16,668 nt of DNA from Clostridium sp. CAG:169 (GCA_000435195.1 FR880190.1:1-16668); one strand, 5' to 3'. Counted from the first letter of the stretch, positions 1 through 7,801 are shown. Translations and numbers: made by a program. Notes: generated from the sequence alone by a model not told the origin.

Positions 1-47
1 CCAAACGGTGGGTCGAGCCGCTTTGCTGTGTTGCATAAAAGGCGAGG

Positions 48-524
48 TCAGCGGAGTGGATCCTCCTCTTCCTCCTTGTCTGCCTGTTCGTCCAGCTGTT
101 TGACTCGGCGCAGATACAGCTTCCCGATGACGGCAAAGAAAACGCTGAGCAGCACGAGCATAGAAAGAAAGCTTATTACAAAGGTGAGAACGGAGCTGAG
201 CGGGTCATGGTAGCGCAGCTGGTTGGTCACTCCCAAGAAGATACCCATTGCCAGACTGACCAGCAGGCTGATGACCCGGTTGGTTTTGGCGCTGAAGGGT
301 TTGGAACGGTCCCAGATTCCGTTTTTGATGTAGGACAGCAGAAGGTAGCCGGAGGAAATCAGCAGGACTGCTGCTTCTCCCAGGGTGTTTTGTCCGTCTT
401 TCCAAAAGATTTGCTGTATCAGGATGACAATCAGCAGTCCGGTCAGGGCAATGTGTAAGGTTTTGTGTTCGATTTCCAAAAGGGTCTTTTGCTGCATTTC
501 GTCCAAAATCACTTTATTCTTCAT
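48..524 (-). CDS. Four-helix membrane protein partnered with an XRE regulator
   Basis: This 158-residue protein has four predicted membrane segments (about residues 23-41, 50-66, 83-100 and 111-136) with a short N-terminal cytoplasmic stretch and a charged C-terminal tail ending in an acidic run (EEEED). It resembles the small membrane proteins, often annotated as DUF6773-like, that sit next to small XRE repressors in Firmicutes; this assignment is from memory of the pattern. The ATG overlaps the end of the upstream regulator gene by 11 bases, and a GGAGG lies 8 bases before it inside that gene, so the two are translationally linked. No catalytic motif is visible. The function is unknown; such pairs are usually taken to be a regulator and its membrane partner or target. 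Confidence 0.8.
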   Translation of the reverse strand: MKNKVILDEMQQKTLLEIEHKTLHIALTGLLIVILIQQIFWKDGQNTLGEAAVLLISSGYLLLSYIKNGIWDRSKPFSAKTNRVISLLVSLAMGIFLGVTNQLRYHDPLSSVLTFVISFLSMLVLLSVFFAVIGKLYLRRVKQLDEQADKEEEEDPLR

Positions 525-726
525 TCTCTTTCTCCTCCCAAAACAGATCGTCCAATCGGCAATCGAGTGCCCAGCAGATTTTTAGGCACAGCTTGATGGT
601 GGGATTGTATTCCCCTTTTTCGATGGCATTGATGGTTTGTCTGGAAACACCGATTTGCTCCGCCAGCTCCTTTTGCGTCATATCTTTTCTGGCGCGGGCA
701 ATCTTCAGATTGATGTTTTTGCTCAT
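514..726 (-). CDS. Small XRE-family transcriptional regulator
   Basis: This 70-residue Cro/CI-type DNA-binding protein is almost entirely one helix-turn-helix domain. Residues 17-37 read as the HTH (TQKELAEQ, then GVSRQTINAIE with recognition helix), followed by the typical EKGEYNPTIKLCLKI continuation and a C-terminal LDDLFW segment. This is the compact YozG-like class. The ATG is preceded by GGGAGG with 7-base spacing. A strong promoter lies immediately upstream, leaving a leader of only about 17 bases, so the protein may repress its own operon by binding at that promoter; this is inference. It overlaps the downstream membrane protein gene. Confidence 0.93.
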   Translation of the reverse strand: MSKNINLKIARARKDMTQKELAEQIGVSRQTINAIEKGEYNPTIKLCLKICWALDCRLDDLFWEEKENEE

Positions 727-749
727 CCGCTCGCCTCCCTGTACTTTGA

Positions 750-778
750 ATTATAAAACAAAAGCGACAATAAGTCAA
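750..778 (-). promoter_or_regulatory. Sigma-A promoter for the XRE/membrane protein operon
   Basis: On the minus strand TTGACT (773-778) and TATAAT (750-755) are separated by exactly 17 bases. The predicted start site near 743 gives a leader of about 17 bases to the regulator's ATG. The flanking 780-820 is very AT-rich. Only a weak GAC/GTC dyad is visible around the -35 box as a possible operator. Confidence 0.8.
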
Positions 779-862
779 GTATATATTACTTTTAATCTAT
801 TATATTTTATTTTTATCACATCAAGTGCCTCGATGCTGACAACCCACCAGGCGTATTTTAGC

Positions 863-897
863 AAAAAAACTCCGACCGGCAAAAACACCGGTCGGAG
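863..897 (-). terminator. Intrinsic terminator after the methyltransferase gene
   Basis: A perfect 10-bp stem (CTCCGACCGG at 870-879 pairing with CCGGTCGGAG at 888-897) with an 8-base loop is followed, in minus-strand direction, by seven T residues (863-869). It lies about 20 bases past the methyltransferase stop and closes the HAD-methyltransferase unit. Confidence 0.93.
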
Positions 898-917
898 AGA
901 AAGTACAGAGATGTATT

Positions 918-1667
918 TTATTTTACTGCGCGGGTCGCTATAAAACTCGGGACACCAAATTCGTGCAGCCTGCCTTCACCGTTGGTATCCTCATACAGGT
1001 CGGTGAGGAGGAATCCGGCTTTTAGCTGACCACCGAGCTGTTCCTCCAGCGTGTGAGAAAACTGGATTCCCCAGTCATTTTTCATCGACACCTCGTACAG
1101 CTGTGGGTCCTGGAGCGGGTTAAAAGGCAGAGGATAGGTCAGGCAGCGCTCCTCTTCATCAAACAGGTAGTTGATGCCGGTGTCCAGCCCGCACAGCAGG
1201 ATGCCGCCTTTTTTCAAAATGCGGTAGCACTCCAGAAAGATTGGCTCCACCTTTTCCACATAGCAGTTGGATACCGGATGAAAGATAAGGTCGAAGCTTT
1301 CGTCTGCAAAGGGAAGCGGCTGGGTCATATCCCCCTGGATGATGTGAATAGAGTAGCCTTCCCGCCGGGCGACCATCCGGTCGCTTTCACACTGGCGGCT
1401 GGAGTAGTCCAGCAGGGTACACTGTGCGCCCAGAGCGGAAAAGATGGGCAGCTGCTGTCCGCCGCCGCTGGCAAGTCCCAGCAGCTGTTTGCCCTGCAAA
1501 TCTCCGAACCATTCCTTTGGGACTGTTTTGGTCGGGGTGAGGTAGACACCCCAGTTTCCGGCAAGGGCATCCAGATACTGCTGGTGGGAGATGGGCTGTC
1601 CCCACTGCCAGCCGGATTCGCACCAGGAGTCGATGATTTGAGAATTGAGCGTTTGGTAATCTTTCAT
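918..1667 (-). CDS. Class I SAM-dependent methyltransferase
   Basis: This 249-residue protein has the Rossmann-type methyltransferase core. Motif I is LLGLASGGGQQ (residues 62-72), the acidic end of strand 2 is LLDYSS (85-90), motif III is QGDMTQPLPF (111-120), and motif IV is FDLIFHP (125-131), followed by the YRILKKGG segment common to UbiE/COQ5-like and Methyltransf_11 members. The substrate cannot be told from sequence; small-molecule methylation is the usual guess. The ATG overlaps the TGA of the upstream HAD gene as ATGA, and AGGAGG lies 8 bases before the start, so translation is coupled. A strong terminator follows. Confidence 0.9.
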   Translation of the reverse strand: MKDYQTLNSQIIDSWCESGWQWGQPISHQQYLDALAGNWGVYLTPTKTVPKEWFGDLQGKQLLGLASGGGQQLPIFSALGAQCTLLDYSSRQCESDRMVARREGYSIHIIQGDMTQPLPFADESFDLIFHPVSNCYVEKVEPIFLECYRILKKGGILLCGLDTGINYLFDEEERCLTYPLPFNPLQDPQLYEVSMKNDWGIQFSHTLEEQLGGQLKAGFLLTDLYEDTNGEGRLHEFGVPSFIATRAVK

Positions 1668-2395
1668 TTTTTTTCCTCCTTGTAGACTTGGAATGATTCT
1701 GCGCCGTGCAGGATGATGTCGGGCAGCTGGCGCAGGGAGGAGATGGTAAAGCGAATGGGCAGTCCCTCTGGTGGCTGCTTGTCGTGCAGATTGAGCCAGC
1801 AGGCATCCACGCCGGCACGTCTGGCGCCTTCGATGTCCGACGAGAGGGAGTCGCCGACCATCAGCGCCCGCTGCCGGTCAAAGTCGGGGATGCGTGCAAA
1901 GACATAGTCAAAATATTCCTTCAGCGGTTTTTGATAGCCGCTTTCCTCCGATACAAAGATGCCGGAAAAGTAAGGCATCAGACCGCTGGCATCCAGACGG
2001 CGGCGCTGGGTAGCGGCGACACCGTTGGTCAGGATATACAGCCGGCAGCCGGCTTGATAGAGCTGCTGGCAGCACTCCTGCGCATACGGCATCGTCTTGC
2101 TGCCGTAGCCGAGGTTAAACAGGTATTCCCGGTTAAAGTTCTCGCTGTCGATGCCGGTGATGCCAAGAGTATCGAACAGCTGTGCAAAGCGGGTGGACAG
2201 CAGCTGCTTGCGGGTGATGAGCTGTTGTTCAAACTGTTTCCACAGTCCGCTGTTGATTTGCTGGTAAAGCTGGTCGATGGACGGGGTAAGGGTGAGATGA
2301 TGGTCCTCAAAGGTGCGAACCAGCGCCTGATGTTCGGCATCGGGAAAGTCCATCAGCGTTTCGTCTGCATCCAAAAGGATGATGTCATATTTCAT
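1664..2395 (-). CDS. yjjG: YjjG/YfnB-type HAD-superfamily nucleotidase
   Basis: This 243-residue HAD hydrolase matches the YjjG/YfnB group, which dephosphorylates pyrimidine 5'-nucleotides and helps remove non-canonical ones. Motif I is DADET (residues 9-13, nucleophile D9 and acid D11), motif II is ILTNG (121-125), motif III lysine is K156 in GYQKP, and motif IV is GDSLSSD (181-187). The alpha-helical cap lies between motifs I and II, as in subfamily I HADs. The length is normal. The start is supported by an AGAAAGGA ribosome binding site. It is first in a two-gene unit with its own promoter, and the methyltransferase overlaps its stop by 4 bases. The exact substrate is inferred from family membership. 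Confidence 0.9.
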   Translation of the reverse strand: MKYDIILLDADETLMDFPDAEHQALVRTFEDHHLTLTPSIDQLYQQINSGLWKQFEQQLITRKQLLSTRFAQLFDTLGITGIDSENFNREYLFNLGYGSKTMPYAQECCQQLYQAGCRLYILTNGVAATQRRRLDASGLMPYFSGIFVSEESGYQKPLKEYFDYVFARIPDFDRQRALMVGDSLSSDIEGARRAGVDACWLNLHDKQPPEGLPIRFTISSLRQLPDIILHGAESFQVYKEEKK

Positions 2396-2513
2396 GTCGA
2401 TTCCTTTCTGTATCGTTTTTATGATGATTCAGATGCTTTGCCTAAAAGTAGCAGAAGTTTTATTGATTTTAAATAGAAAAGCAGTAGATAAATTTACAAA
2501 ATGATGCAGATTT

Positions 2514-2543
2514 AATATAATGTGACCGACCTTGCGCTGTCAA
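2514..2543 (-). promoter_or_regulatory. Sigma-A promoter for the HAD-methyltransferase unit
   Basis: On the minus strand a consensus TTGACA (2538-2543) and TATATT (2514-2519) are separated by 18 bases (17 if read as TTATAT). The predicted start near 2507 gives a leader of about 110 bases before the HAD gene. No clear structure is seen in that leader. Confidence 0.78.
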
Positions 2544-2634
2544 GGCAGAAAAACACCCTTTTATTATTGGGATGGATTTAAGAATGGCGGACGATTCATG
2601 CGCCAAAATATCCGTTCAAGAGATTGGAACAGGT

Positions 2635-2805
2635 TTACCTTTTGTTTGTATATACCTTGTATCCTGCCAAGCAAGCCAAAGCCATCACCATCGGAATGAC
2701 GGCATAACCGGCGTTGGCTGCCCCGTTGGAAGCAAGAACAAAGACAGCACCGGCAAAGGTCAGTATAATCAATAAGATTGAAAGAAGCAGCAGAAGTCTT
2801 TTCAT
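2635..2805 (-). CDS. Small two-helix membrane protein, unknown function
   Basis: I take the start at the internal methionine MKRLLLL, giving 56 residues; an upstream in-frame ATG at 2835 would add ten residues but has no ribosome binding site. The chosen start has an AAGGTG about 11 bases upstream. A TATAAT hexamer at 2841-2846 would place a transcript start near 2834, which also favours the shorter form, although its -35 is poor. The protein has two hydrophobic helices (about residues 3-22 and 30-49) and ends in a basic YTNKR. It is not recognised as a named family. Its coding status rests on composition, hydrophobic pattern and plausible start. Confidence 0.6.
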   Translation of the reverse strand: MKRLLLLLSILLIILTFAGAVFVLASNGAANAGYAVIPMVMALACLAGYKVYTNKR

Positions 2806-2840
2806 CCGCGCGCACACACCTTCGTCAATTTGCATGGTTA

Positions 2841-2871
2841 ATTATATTTTGCGCAACACAGCTTCATCCAA
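2841..2871 (-). promoter_or_regulatory. Possible weak promoter for the small membrane protein
   Basis: TATAAT is present on the minus strand at 2841-2846. The best -35 is TTGGAT (2866-2871) with a long 19-base spacer, so this is a tentative call. Confidence 0.3.
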
Positions 2872-2908
2872 TGGAGAGGAGCATCCGTTCAAATGTCAAG
2901 GAAGAATC

Positions 2909-3136
2909 TTAGAAAAACAGTTGACGGAGCTGTTTTTTGCAAACTCCGTACAGCTGAACGGTACAGAAGCAGGCAATAAAAAAGAAGATAAACACCAGCA
3001 GGAAACTGATGACATCTTCAAAGAAAAAGGAAAAGGTATAGGGAAACCGAAGATTTGCCAGCAACAAAATACCGGCTGCGGTAATGGCAGCGGCAAGACG
3101 TAGAGAGCGGAACAGGTTTTCTTTTGTAGTATACAT
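2909..3136 (-). CDS. Small two-helix membrane protein behind a hairpin leader
   Basis: The reading frame opens at 3208, but the likely start is the internal methionine MYTTKENL at 3136, giving 75 residues; this start has AGGAAAGGGG about 9 bases upstream, and the upstream in-frame ATGs have no ribosome binding site. Two strongly hydrophobic helices follow (about residues 13-31 and 38-60), the second rich in phenylalanine, with a basic cytoplasmic end (KKQLRQLFF). No family is recognised. The Shine-Dalgarno lies in one arm of a perfect 13-bp inverted repeat, so translation may be controlled by structure. It sits about 150 bases beyond the GH13 gene and may be read from that transcript. Confidence 0.62.
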   Translation of the reverse strand: MYTTKENLFRSLRLAAAITAAGILLLANLRFPYTFSFFFEDVISFLLVFIFFFIACFCTVQLYGVCKKQLRQLFF

Positions 3137-3145
3137 CCAGATTGA

Positions 3146-3198
3146 CCCCTTTCCTGTGAAAATCACTTGTTTTAAGTCCATCATACACAGGAAAGGGG
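3146..3198 (-). promoter_or_regulatory. Inverted repeat covering a Shine-Dalgarno (leader hairpin)
   Basis: CCCCTTTCCTGTG (3146-3158) and CACAGGAAAGGGG (3186-3198) form a perfect 13-bp stem with a 27-base loop. In the minus-strand transcript the 3' arm is the AGGAAAGGGG ribosome binding site of the small membrane protein gene starting at 3136. No T-run follows the stem in that direction, so it is not a terminator; a translational switch or mRNA stabiliser is inferred. Confidence 0.6.
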
Positions 3199-3287
3199 GA
3201 AAAATCAATCGATTTTTTGTCTAAAGATACGAAGATGAAATCATACAAAAGCACATAAAATATTCCATGAGTGTCCGAAAAACTGGT

Positions 3288-5180
3288 TTAAATCGCTAAA
3301 TCATGCGGCTGCTGACAGAGGGAAAGGAGGACTGCGCTCTCCCTTTGCAGGACACCGTTTTCGTAGCCGCCCAGCAGCAGGTGTACCTGTGCCGATGCAA
3401 ATTCCGACGGCAGACTTAGCTCTCTGGGGTGGTAGGCTCGGTTGATGGCAACCAGCAGCTTCTGTTCATCCTGCGAGCGGATATAGGCGCACAGGTCGTG
3501 GTCGACCGCCAGCGGCATGAAGGTAGCTTCGGTCAAAAAGGGCATCGACAGCCGCAGCTGACCCAGCTGACAGAACCAGTCCACCAGCTCATGGTTTTCA
3601 AATCCCCATGGGTAGCAGCAGCGGTTGAACGGGTCGGCATATCCGCTCAGTCCAGCCTCGTCTCCGTAGTACAGGCAGGGCACACCGGGCAGGAAATATT
3701 GCAGGGTGCTGGCAAGTTTGAGCAGCACCTGCCCGTGCCGGTAGGCGTCCATCGGCAGATAGTGGTGTTCTGCCTGCCAGGGACGCTGCTTTCCTTCCAT
3801 CGACTCCCCTGCCAGCACCGTGATGGCGCGCGGAGTGTCGTGGGTGGACAGCGAGTTCATCATCGAGCTCATGGCAGGCGGTGGGTAATTTTCCACGATG
3901 GAGACCACATCATTTAAAAATTCGTCCGGGTCTCCGCTGAGGATATAATCCAGCACGCTGCTGCGGAACGGATAGTTCATCACCCCATCCATCTGATTGC
4001 CCAGCAGGTAGCGGCGGCGGTTGCCATAGCTGATTTTGTTGGAAGCGTCCTCCCACACCTCTCCGATGACGATTTTGTCCTCACCGAAGGATTTTACCGT
4101 CTGATACACCCGGTCGAGAAAGGCATCGGGAAGCTCGTCGGCAACATCCAGCCGAAAGCCGGAGGCGCCCAGCCGCAGCCATTTGGCAAGGACGCCGGTC
4201 TTGGGGTCGCAGATAAAATCCATGTACTGCGGATTGTTTTCCCGCACATTGGGAAGGGTGAGAAACCCCCACCAGCTTTCATAGCTGTCGGGGTAGCGGT
4301 GAAAGGTGTACCACTCGCGGTAGGGACTGTTTGGGTCGCGGTAGGCTCCGCTGTGCTGCCCATAACGACCATTGCGATTAAAGTAGACGCTGTCGCTGCC
4401 GGTGTGGCTGAACACGCCGTCAAGGATGACCGAGATGCCGTACTGTTTTGCCTTGGCACACAGTTGGGCAAAGTCCTCCTCGGTGCCCAGCAGCGGGTCG
4501 ATGTGCAGGTAATCGGCGGTGTTGTAGCGATGGTTGGAGTGCGCTTCAAAGATGGGGTTAAGGTACAGGCAGGTGACACCCAGCTGCGCAAGATAATCCA
4601 GATGCTGGGTGATGCCCGCAAGGTCTCCGCCAAAGTAATCGGAGTTGGTCACCTCGCCCTTTTCGTTGGGCAGATAGACCGGCAAGTTTCCCCAATCGGT
4701 GCGCAGGGTGCGGTCAGCAGGGACATTTTGCTTGGGAGAACCGGAATTGCAAAAGCGGTCGGGAAAAATCTGGTAGATGATCCCATTGCCCAGTGCGGCA
4801 GGACGCTTTTGGGAAGGGTCGTAGACGGTCAGCTGCCAATAGCGGTCGGAGTGCAGGTTAAGCTCCCCGCGCATCGACTCGTTGGCGTGGATGATGTGCA
4901 GGGTGCCGTCGGCTTCGGTGACCTGAAAATAGTAAAAGTGCAGTTTTGGATGTCGTGGAGTATAAGTGAGGGTGTAGCGGTTAAAGCGCAGGTTGCTTTC
5001 ACACAGCTCCATCGGGAAGAATCGGTCATTTTCCCCGTCGCTGCACAGGACAAATTCTACCTTGCAGGGCAGCAGGTCCTTGGGCAGACAGATGGAAAAA
5101 CGGACGCTGGTGCCGGCAGCCACAGCGCCGAAGGGTTCTTTAAAGATGGGAAGCCGGCTGTCATAGATACAAAAATCCAT
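3288..5180 (-). CDS. GH13 neopullulanase/cyclomaltodextrinase-like alpha-glycosidase
   Basis: This 630-residue intracellular alpha-amylase-family enzyme (no signal peptide) should hydrolyse maltodextrins, cyclodextrins or pullulan-type alpha-glucans. Residues 1-120 form a beta-rich N-terminal domain like CBM34; the (beta/alpha)8 barrel begins at GIIYQIFPDRF (133-143). Conserved regions are DGVFSHTG (254-261), GFRLDVADE with nucleophile D345, VIGEVWED with acid/base E374, and LSTHDTPR with transition-state D448. Region IV reads HDTPR rather than the commoner HDTER. It is about 40 residues longer than a typical neopullulanase. The ATG has GAAAGGA upstream. It follows glgP, so the two are likely a glucan-degradation pair. 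The exact specificity cannot be read from sequence. Confidence 0.92.
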   Translation of the reverse strand: MDFCIYDSRLPIFKEPFGAVAAGTSVRFSICLPKDLLPCKVEFVLCSDGENDRFFPMELCESNLRFNRYTLTYTPRHPKLHFYYFQVTEADGTLHIIHANESMRGELNLHSDRYWQLTVYDPSQKRPAALGNGIIYQIFPDRFCNSGSPKQNVPADRTLRTDWGNLPVYLPNEKGEVTNSDYFGGDLAGITQHLDYLAQLGVTCLYLNPIFEAHSNHRYNTADYLHIDPLLGTEEDFAQLCAKAKQYGISVILDGVFSHTGSDSVYFNRNGRYGQHSGAYRDPNSPYREWYTFHRYPDSYESWWGFLTLPNVRENNPQYMDFICDPKTGVLAKWLRLGASGFRLDVADELPDAFLDRVYQTVKSFGEDKIVIGEVWEDASNKISYGNRRRYLLGNQMDGVMNYPFRSSVLDYILSGDPDEFLNDVVSIVENYPPPAMSSMMNSLSTHDTPRAITVLAGESMEGKQRPWQAEHHYLPMDAYRHGQVLLKLASTLQYFLPGVPCLYYGDEAGLSGYADPFNRCCYPWGFENHELVDWFCQLGQLRLSMPFLTEATFMPLAVDHDLCAYIRSQDEQKLLVAINRAYHPRELSLPSEFASAQVHLLLGGYENGVLQRESAVLLSLCQQPHDLAI

Positions 5181-5213
5181 AGCATGATTCCTTTCCGTCA
5201 GGATGATGTTTGA

Positions 5214-5253
5214 TAAAAGCTCCGGCGGGAACGGTCAGGTTTCCGCCGGAGCT
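5214..5253 (-). terminator. Terminator-like hairpin between glgP and the GH13 gene
   Basis: An 11-bp perfect stem (AGCTCCGGCGG at 5218-5228 with CCGCCGGAGCT at 5243-5253) begins about 12 bases after the glgP stop and is followed on the minus strand by only TTTTATC. The GH13 start codon is about 35 bases further on with no visible promoter in between, so the hairpin probably acts as a partial terminator or 3'-end stabiliser inside an operon. Confidence 0.7.
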
Positions 5254-5265
5254 GCAAAGACCGTA

Positions 5266-7731
5266 TTAATCTAAATTCCAGATATTGTGCGCATATTCCT
5301 GGATGGCGCGGTCCGCGCAGAAGTAGCCGGACTGAGCGATGTTGTTCAGCGACATCTTCTGCCACTTCATCGGGTCATGCTGGTAGGTGGACAGCAGTCT
5401 CTTCTTGGTCTGGTCATACGACTCAAAGTCGCGCAGCACCATGTACGGGTCGTTGGTCTTCAGGGAGGTGGCAATCTGGTCAAAGCGGTCACCTGCGATG
5501 TCCTTGCCAATCATGTCGATTGCCTGCTTGAGCACAGGGTCGCTCAGATACAGCTCGCTGGGGTAGTAGCCGGATTTTTTCAGCTGCTGGACCTCAGGGG
5601 TGCGCATACCAAAGACAAAGATGTTGTCCTCGCCGACCGACTGACCGATTTCGACGTTGGCTCCGTCCCAGGTTCCCAGGGTGACGGCTCCGTTGAGCAT
5701 CAGCTTCATGTTGCCGGTGCCCGAAGCCTCGGTGCCCGCAAGGGAAATCTGCTCGGAGACCTCGCTGGCAGGCATCAGCAGTTCAGACAGGGTGACGCGG
5801 TAGTCTTCCAGATAGACCACCTTGAGGATGTCACGGGTCTGCGGGTCGTTTTCAATCATCTTGCCTAAGCTGCAAATAAACTTGATAATCTGCTTTGCCA
5901 TATAGTAGCCGGGAGCTGCCTTGGCACCGAAGATGAAGGTGGTCGGCTGGATGTCGGCGTGCGGATTGGACTTGATTTCGTTGTACAGCGACAGGATGTG
6001 CAGCGCATTCAGATGCTGACGTTTATACTCGTGCAGACGTTTGACCTGTACGTCAAACAGGGAGTTCGGGTCGACGACCTGACCAGTGTGTTCCTGGATG
6101 TACTCGGCAAAGCTGCGCTTGTTTTCCAGCTTGATCTTTGCCAGCTGCTCCAGCACCTGCTTGTCATTCTGGTAGGGGAGCAGCTTTTTTAACTGGGTCA
6201 TATCGTGCATAAAGCCGTCGCCAATCAGCTCGCGGATGTAGTTGTTCAGCTGCGGATTGGACTGATACAGCCATCTTCTGGAGGCGATACCGTTGGTGAC
6301 GTTTTTAAATTTGTTTGGCCAAATCTTGTAGAAATCATGGAACAGCGATTCGCGCAGGATGTTGCTGTGCAGGTTGGATACGCCGTTGACGCTGTGGGAA
6401 GCGACCACTGCCAGGTTTGCCATGTGCAGCGAATGACCGTTGATGATTGCCATGCGGGAAACGGTGTAGCCGTCCAGATGGAACTGCTCGGTCAGCTGGC
6501 GACAGAAGCGGTTGTTGATTTCTACGATAATCTGATAGATGCGCGGCAGCAGGGTGCGGAACATATCCTCGTTCCAACTTTCCAGCGCCTCGGGCATGAC
6601 GGTGTGGTTGGTGTAGGCAAAGGTGTCGCTGACAATCTTCCACGCCTGGTCCCACGGATAACCGCACTCATCCAGCAGGATGCGCATCAGCTCAGGAATG
6701 GCAAGGGCAGGGTGGGTGTCGTTGATGTGGATGGCGTTCTTTTCTGCAAAGTTTTCCAGTGTGCCGTACAGCTCCATGTGGCGGCGCACGATGTCCGAGA
6801 TGGAGGCAGCCACCAGGAAGTACTGCTGACGCAGACGCAGGTTTTTGCCTGCCGGATGGTTGTCGTTGGGGTAAAGGATTTTGCTGATTGCCTCAGCGGT
6901 GGAATCCTGACCGAAGGCTTTGATGTAGTCGCCGCGGTTGAAGGCATCCATGTCGATGGCAGAGCTTTGTGCGCTCCATACACGCAGGACGCTGACACCC
7001 TTGCCGTCATAGCCGGAGATCATAATATCATAAGGAACTGCCTTAACAGTGGTATAGTCCTTGTGCAGGACGTGGTGATACCCATAGTCCCAAAATTCTT
7101 CGATGTGTCCGCCAAAGTTGACATCGACTGCGTGCTCCGGGATGCGCTCCAGCCAGACTTCGCCGCCGGGCAGCCACTCGTCCGGCAGCTCGGTCTGCCA
7201 GCCGTCGATAATCTTCTGTTTGAAGATACCAAATTCATACAGAATCGAATAACCCATGGCAGGGTAGCCGCAGGTTGCCAGCGCATCCATAAAGCAGGCA
7301 GCCAGTCTGCCCAGACCGCCGTTGCCCAGACCGGCATCCGGCTCCAGTTCGAACAGGTTTTCCATCCGAACCCCCATCTCTTTGAGCGCCTGAGAAAATT
7401 CACCGGCAAGATTGAGGTTGTAGATGCCGTTTTTCAGCGACCGTCCCAGTAAAAATTCCATGCACATATAGTAGGTCTGCTTGCGTCCCTTGGCTTTTGC
7501 ATCCGCCATAAAGTAGCGGCGCTTTTCTTTGAGGATGCTGCGCACCACCATGGCACAGGCTTTATAGTAGATTTCGTCCGATGCGGTGTCGGGAGTAAAG
7601 CCCAATGCCTTGATTTGAGAAACCAGCATGGATTGAATCTGCTGGGTTGTCAGTTTTTTATCCGCAGAAACGATGGAGGCTTGGATTTCTTTTAAAGCAA
7701 GATTGTTTTCACTAAGCATATAAACCGCCAT
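5266..7731 (-). CDS. glgP: Glycogen/starch/maltodextrin phosphorylase
   Basis: This 821-residue family 35 glucosyltransferase releases glucose 1-phosphate from alpha-1,4-glucan ends with inorganic phosphate and pyridoxal phosphate, in the cytoplasm. Visible landmarks are RRYFMADAKAKG near residues 71-82, the GLGNGGLGRLAACFMDALAT block near 135-154, and the pyridoxal phosphate site EASGTGNMK with the Schiff-base lysine at about K676, followed by NGAVTLGTWDGANVEI. Length is full for the family. The first ATG has GGAG only two bases upstream; a second in-frame ATG four codons later (MLSENN) is an alternative start. A promoter and a structured 114-base leader lie upstream, and the GH13 enzyme gene lies downstream. 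Confidence 0.97.
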   Translation of the reverse strand: MAVYMLSENNLALKEIQASIVSADKKLTTQQIQSMLVSQIKALGFTPDTASDEIYYKACAMVVRSILKEKRRYFMADAKAKGRKQTYYMCMEFLLGRSLKNGIYNLNLAGEFSQALKEMGVRMENLFELEPDAGLGNGGLGRLAACFMDALATCGYPAMGYSILYEFGIFKQKIIDGWQTELPDEWLPGGEVWLERIPEHAVDVNFGGHIEEFWDYGYHHVLHKDYTTVKAVPYDIMISGYDGKGVSVLRVWSAQSSAIDMDAFNRGDYIKAFGQDSTAEAISKILYPNDNHPAGKNLRLRQQYFLVAASISDIVRRHMELYGTLENFAEKNAIHINDTHPALAIPELMRILLDECGYPWDQAWKIVSDTFAYTNHTVMPEALESWNEDMFRTLLPRIYQIIVEINNRFCRQLTEQFHLDGYTVSRMAIINGHSLHMANLAVVASHSVNGVSNLHSNILRESLFHDFYKIWPNKFKNVTNGIASRRWLYQSNPQLNNYIRELIGDGFMHDMTQLKKLLPYQNDKQVLEQLAKIKLENKRSFAEYIQEHTGQVVDPNSLFDVQVKRLHEYKRQHLNALHILSLYNEIKSNPHADIQPTTFIFGAKAAPGYYMAKQIIKFICSLGKMIENDPQTRDILKVVYLEDYRVTLSELLMPASEVSEQISLAGTEASGTGNMKLMLNGAVTLGTWDGANVEIGQSVGEDNIFVFGMRTPEVQQLKKSGYYPSELYLSDPVLKQAIDMIGKDIAGDRFDQIATSLKTNDPYMVLRDFESYDQTKKRLLSTYQHDPMKWQKMSLNNIAQSGYFCADRAIQEYAHNIWNLD

Positions 7732-7760
7732 TTCTCCGCACCGTTTGGTAGTCAGTCAGT

Positions 7761-7801
7761 AAAAAGCAGCAATCGCTCCGGTGCGGAAGGAGGATTGCGC
7801 T
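7761..7801 (-). terminator. Attenuator-like hairpin in the glgP leader
   Basis: In minus-strand direction GCGCAATCCTCC (7800-7789) pairs with GGAGCGATTGCTGC (7779-7766), giving about 12 pairs with single-base bulges at 7775 and 7768 and a 9-base loop (TTCCGCACC). Five T residues follow (7765-7761). Because it lies between the predicted glgP promoter and the glgP start, it is best read as a leader terminator (attenuator). The loop sequence is complementary to the CGGTGCGGA that overlaps the glgP Shine-Dalgarno (7736-7743). No known riboswitch class is recognised. Confidence 0.6.

Noticed and set aside
2..24. Hairpin CAAAGCGG/CCGTTTG at the window start, possibly ending the XRE operon
   Set aside because: The stem is short with a bulge and the sequence needed to see a T-run is outside the window.
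1706..2476. A 256-codon open frame on the plus strand opposite the HAD gene
   Set aside because: All HAD motifs are on the other strand; this frame lacks a ribosome binding site and family motifs.
2891..2898. A consensus TTGACA on the minus strand near the small membrane protein genes
   Set aside because: There is no -10 box at 16-19 bases from it; the nearby TATAAT is more than 40 bases away.
4299..5213. A 304-codon open frame on the plus strand opposite the GH13 gene
   Set aside because: It is the antisense of a well-supported enzyme, with no start signal and no family resemblance.
6205..7452. A 415-codon open frame on the plus strand opposite glgP
   Set aside because: It is a codon-bias shadow of glgP: no ribosome binding site, no recognisable domain, and the minus-strand protein is a full-length family match.
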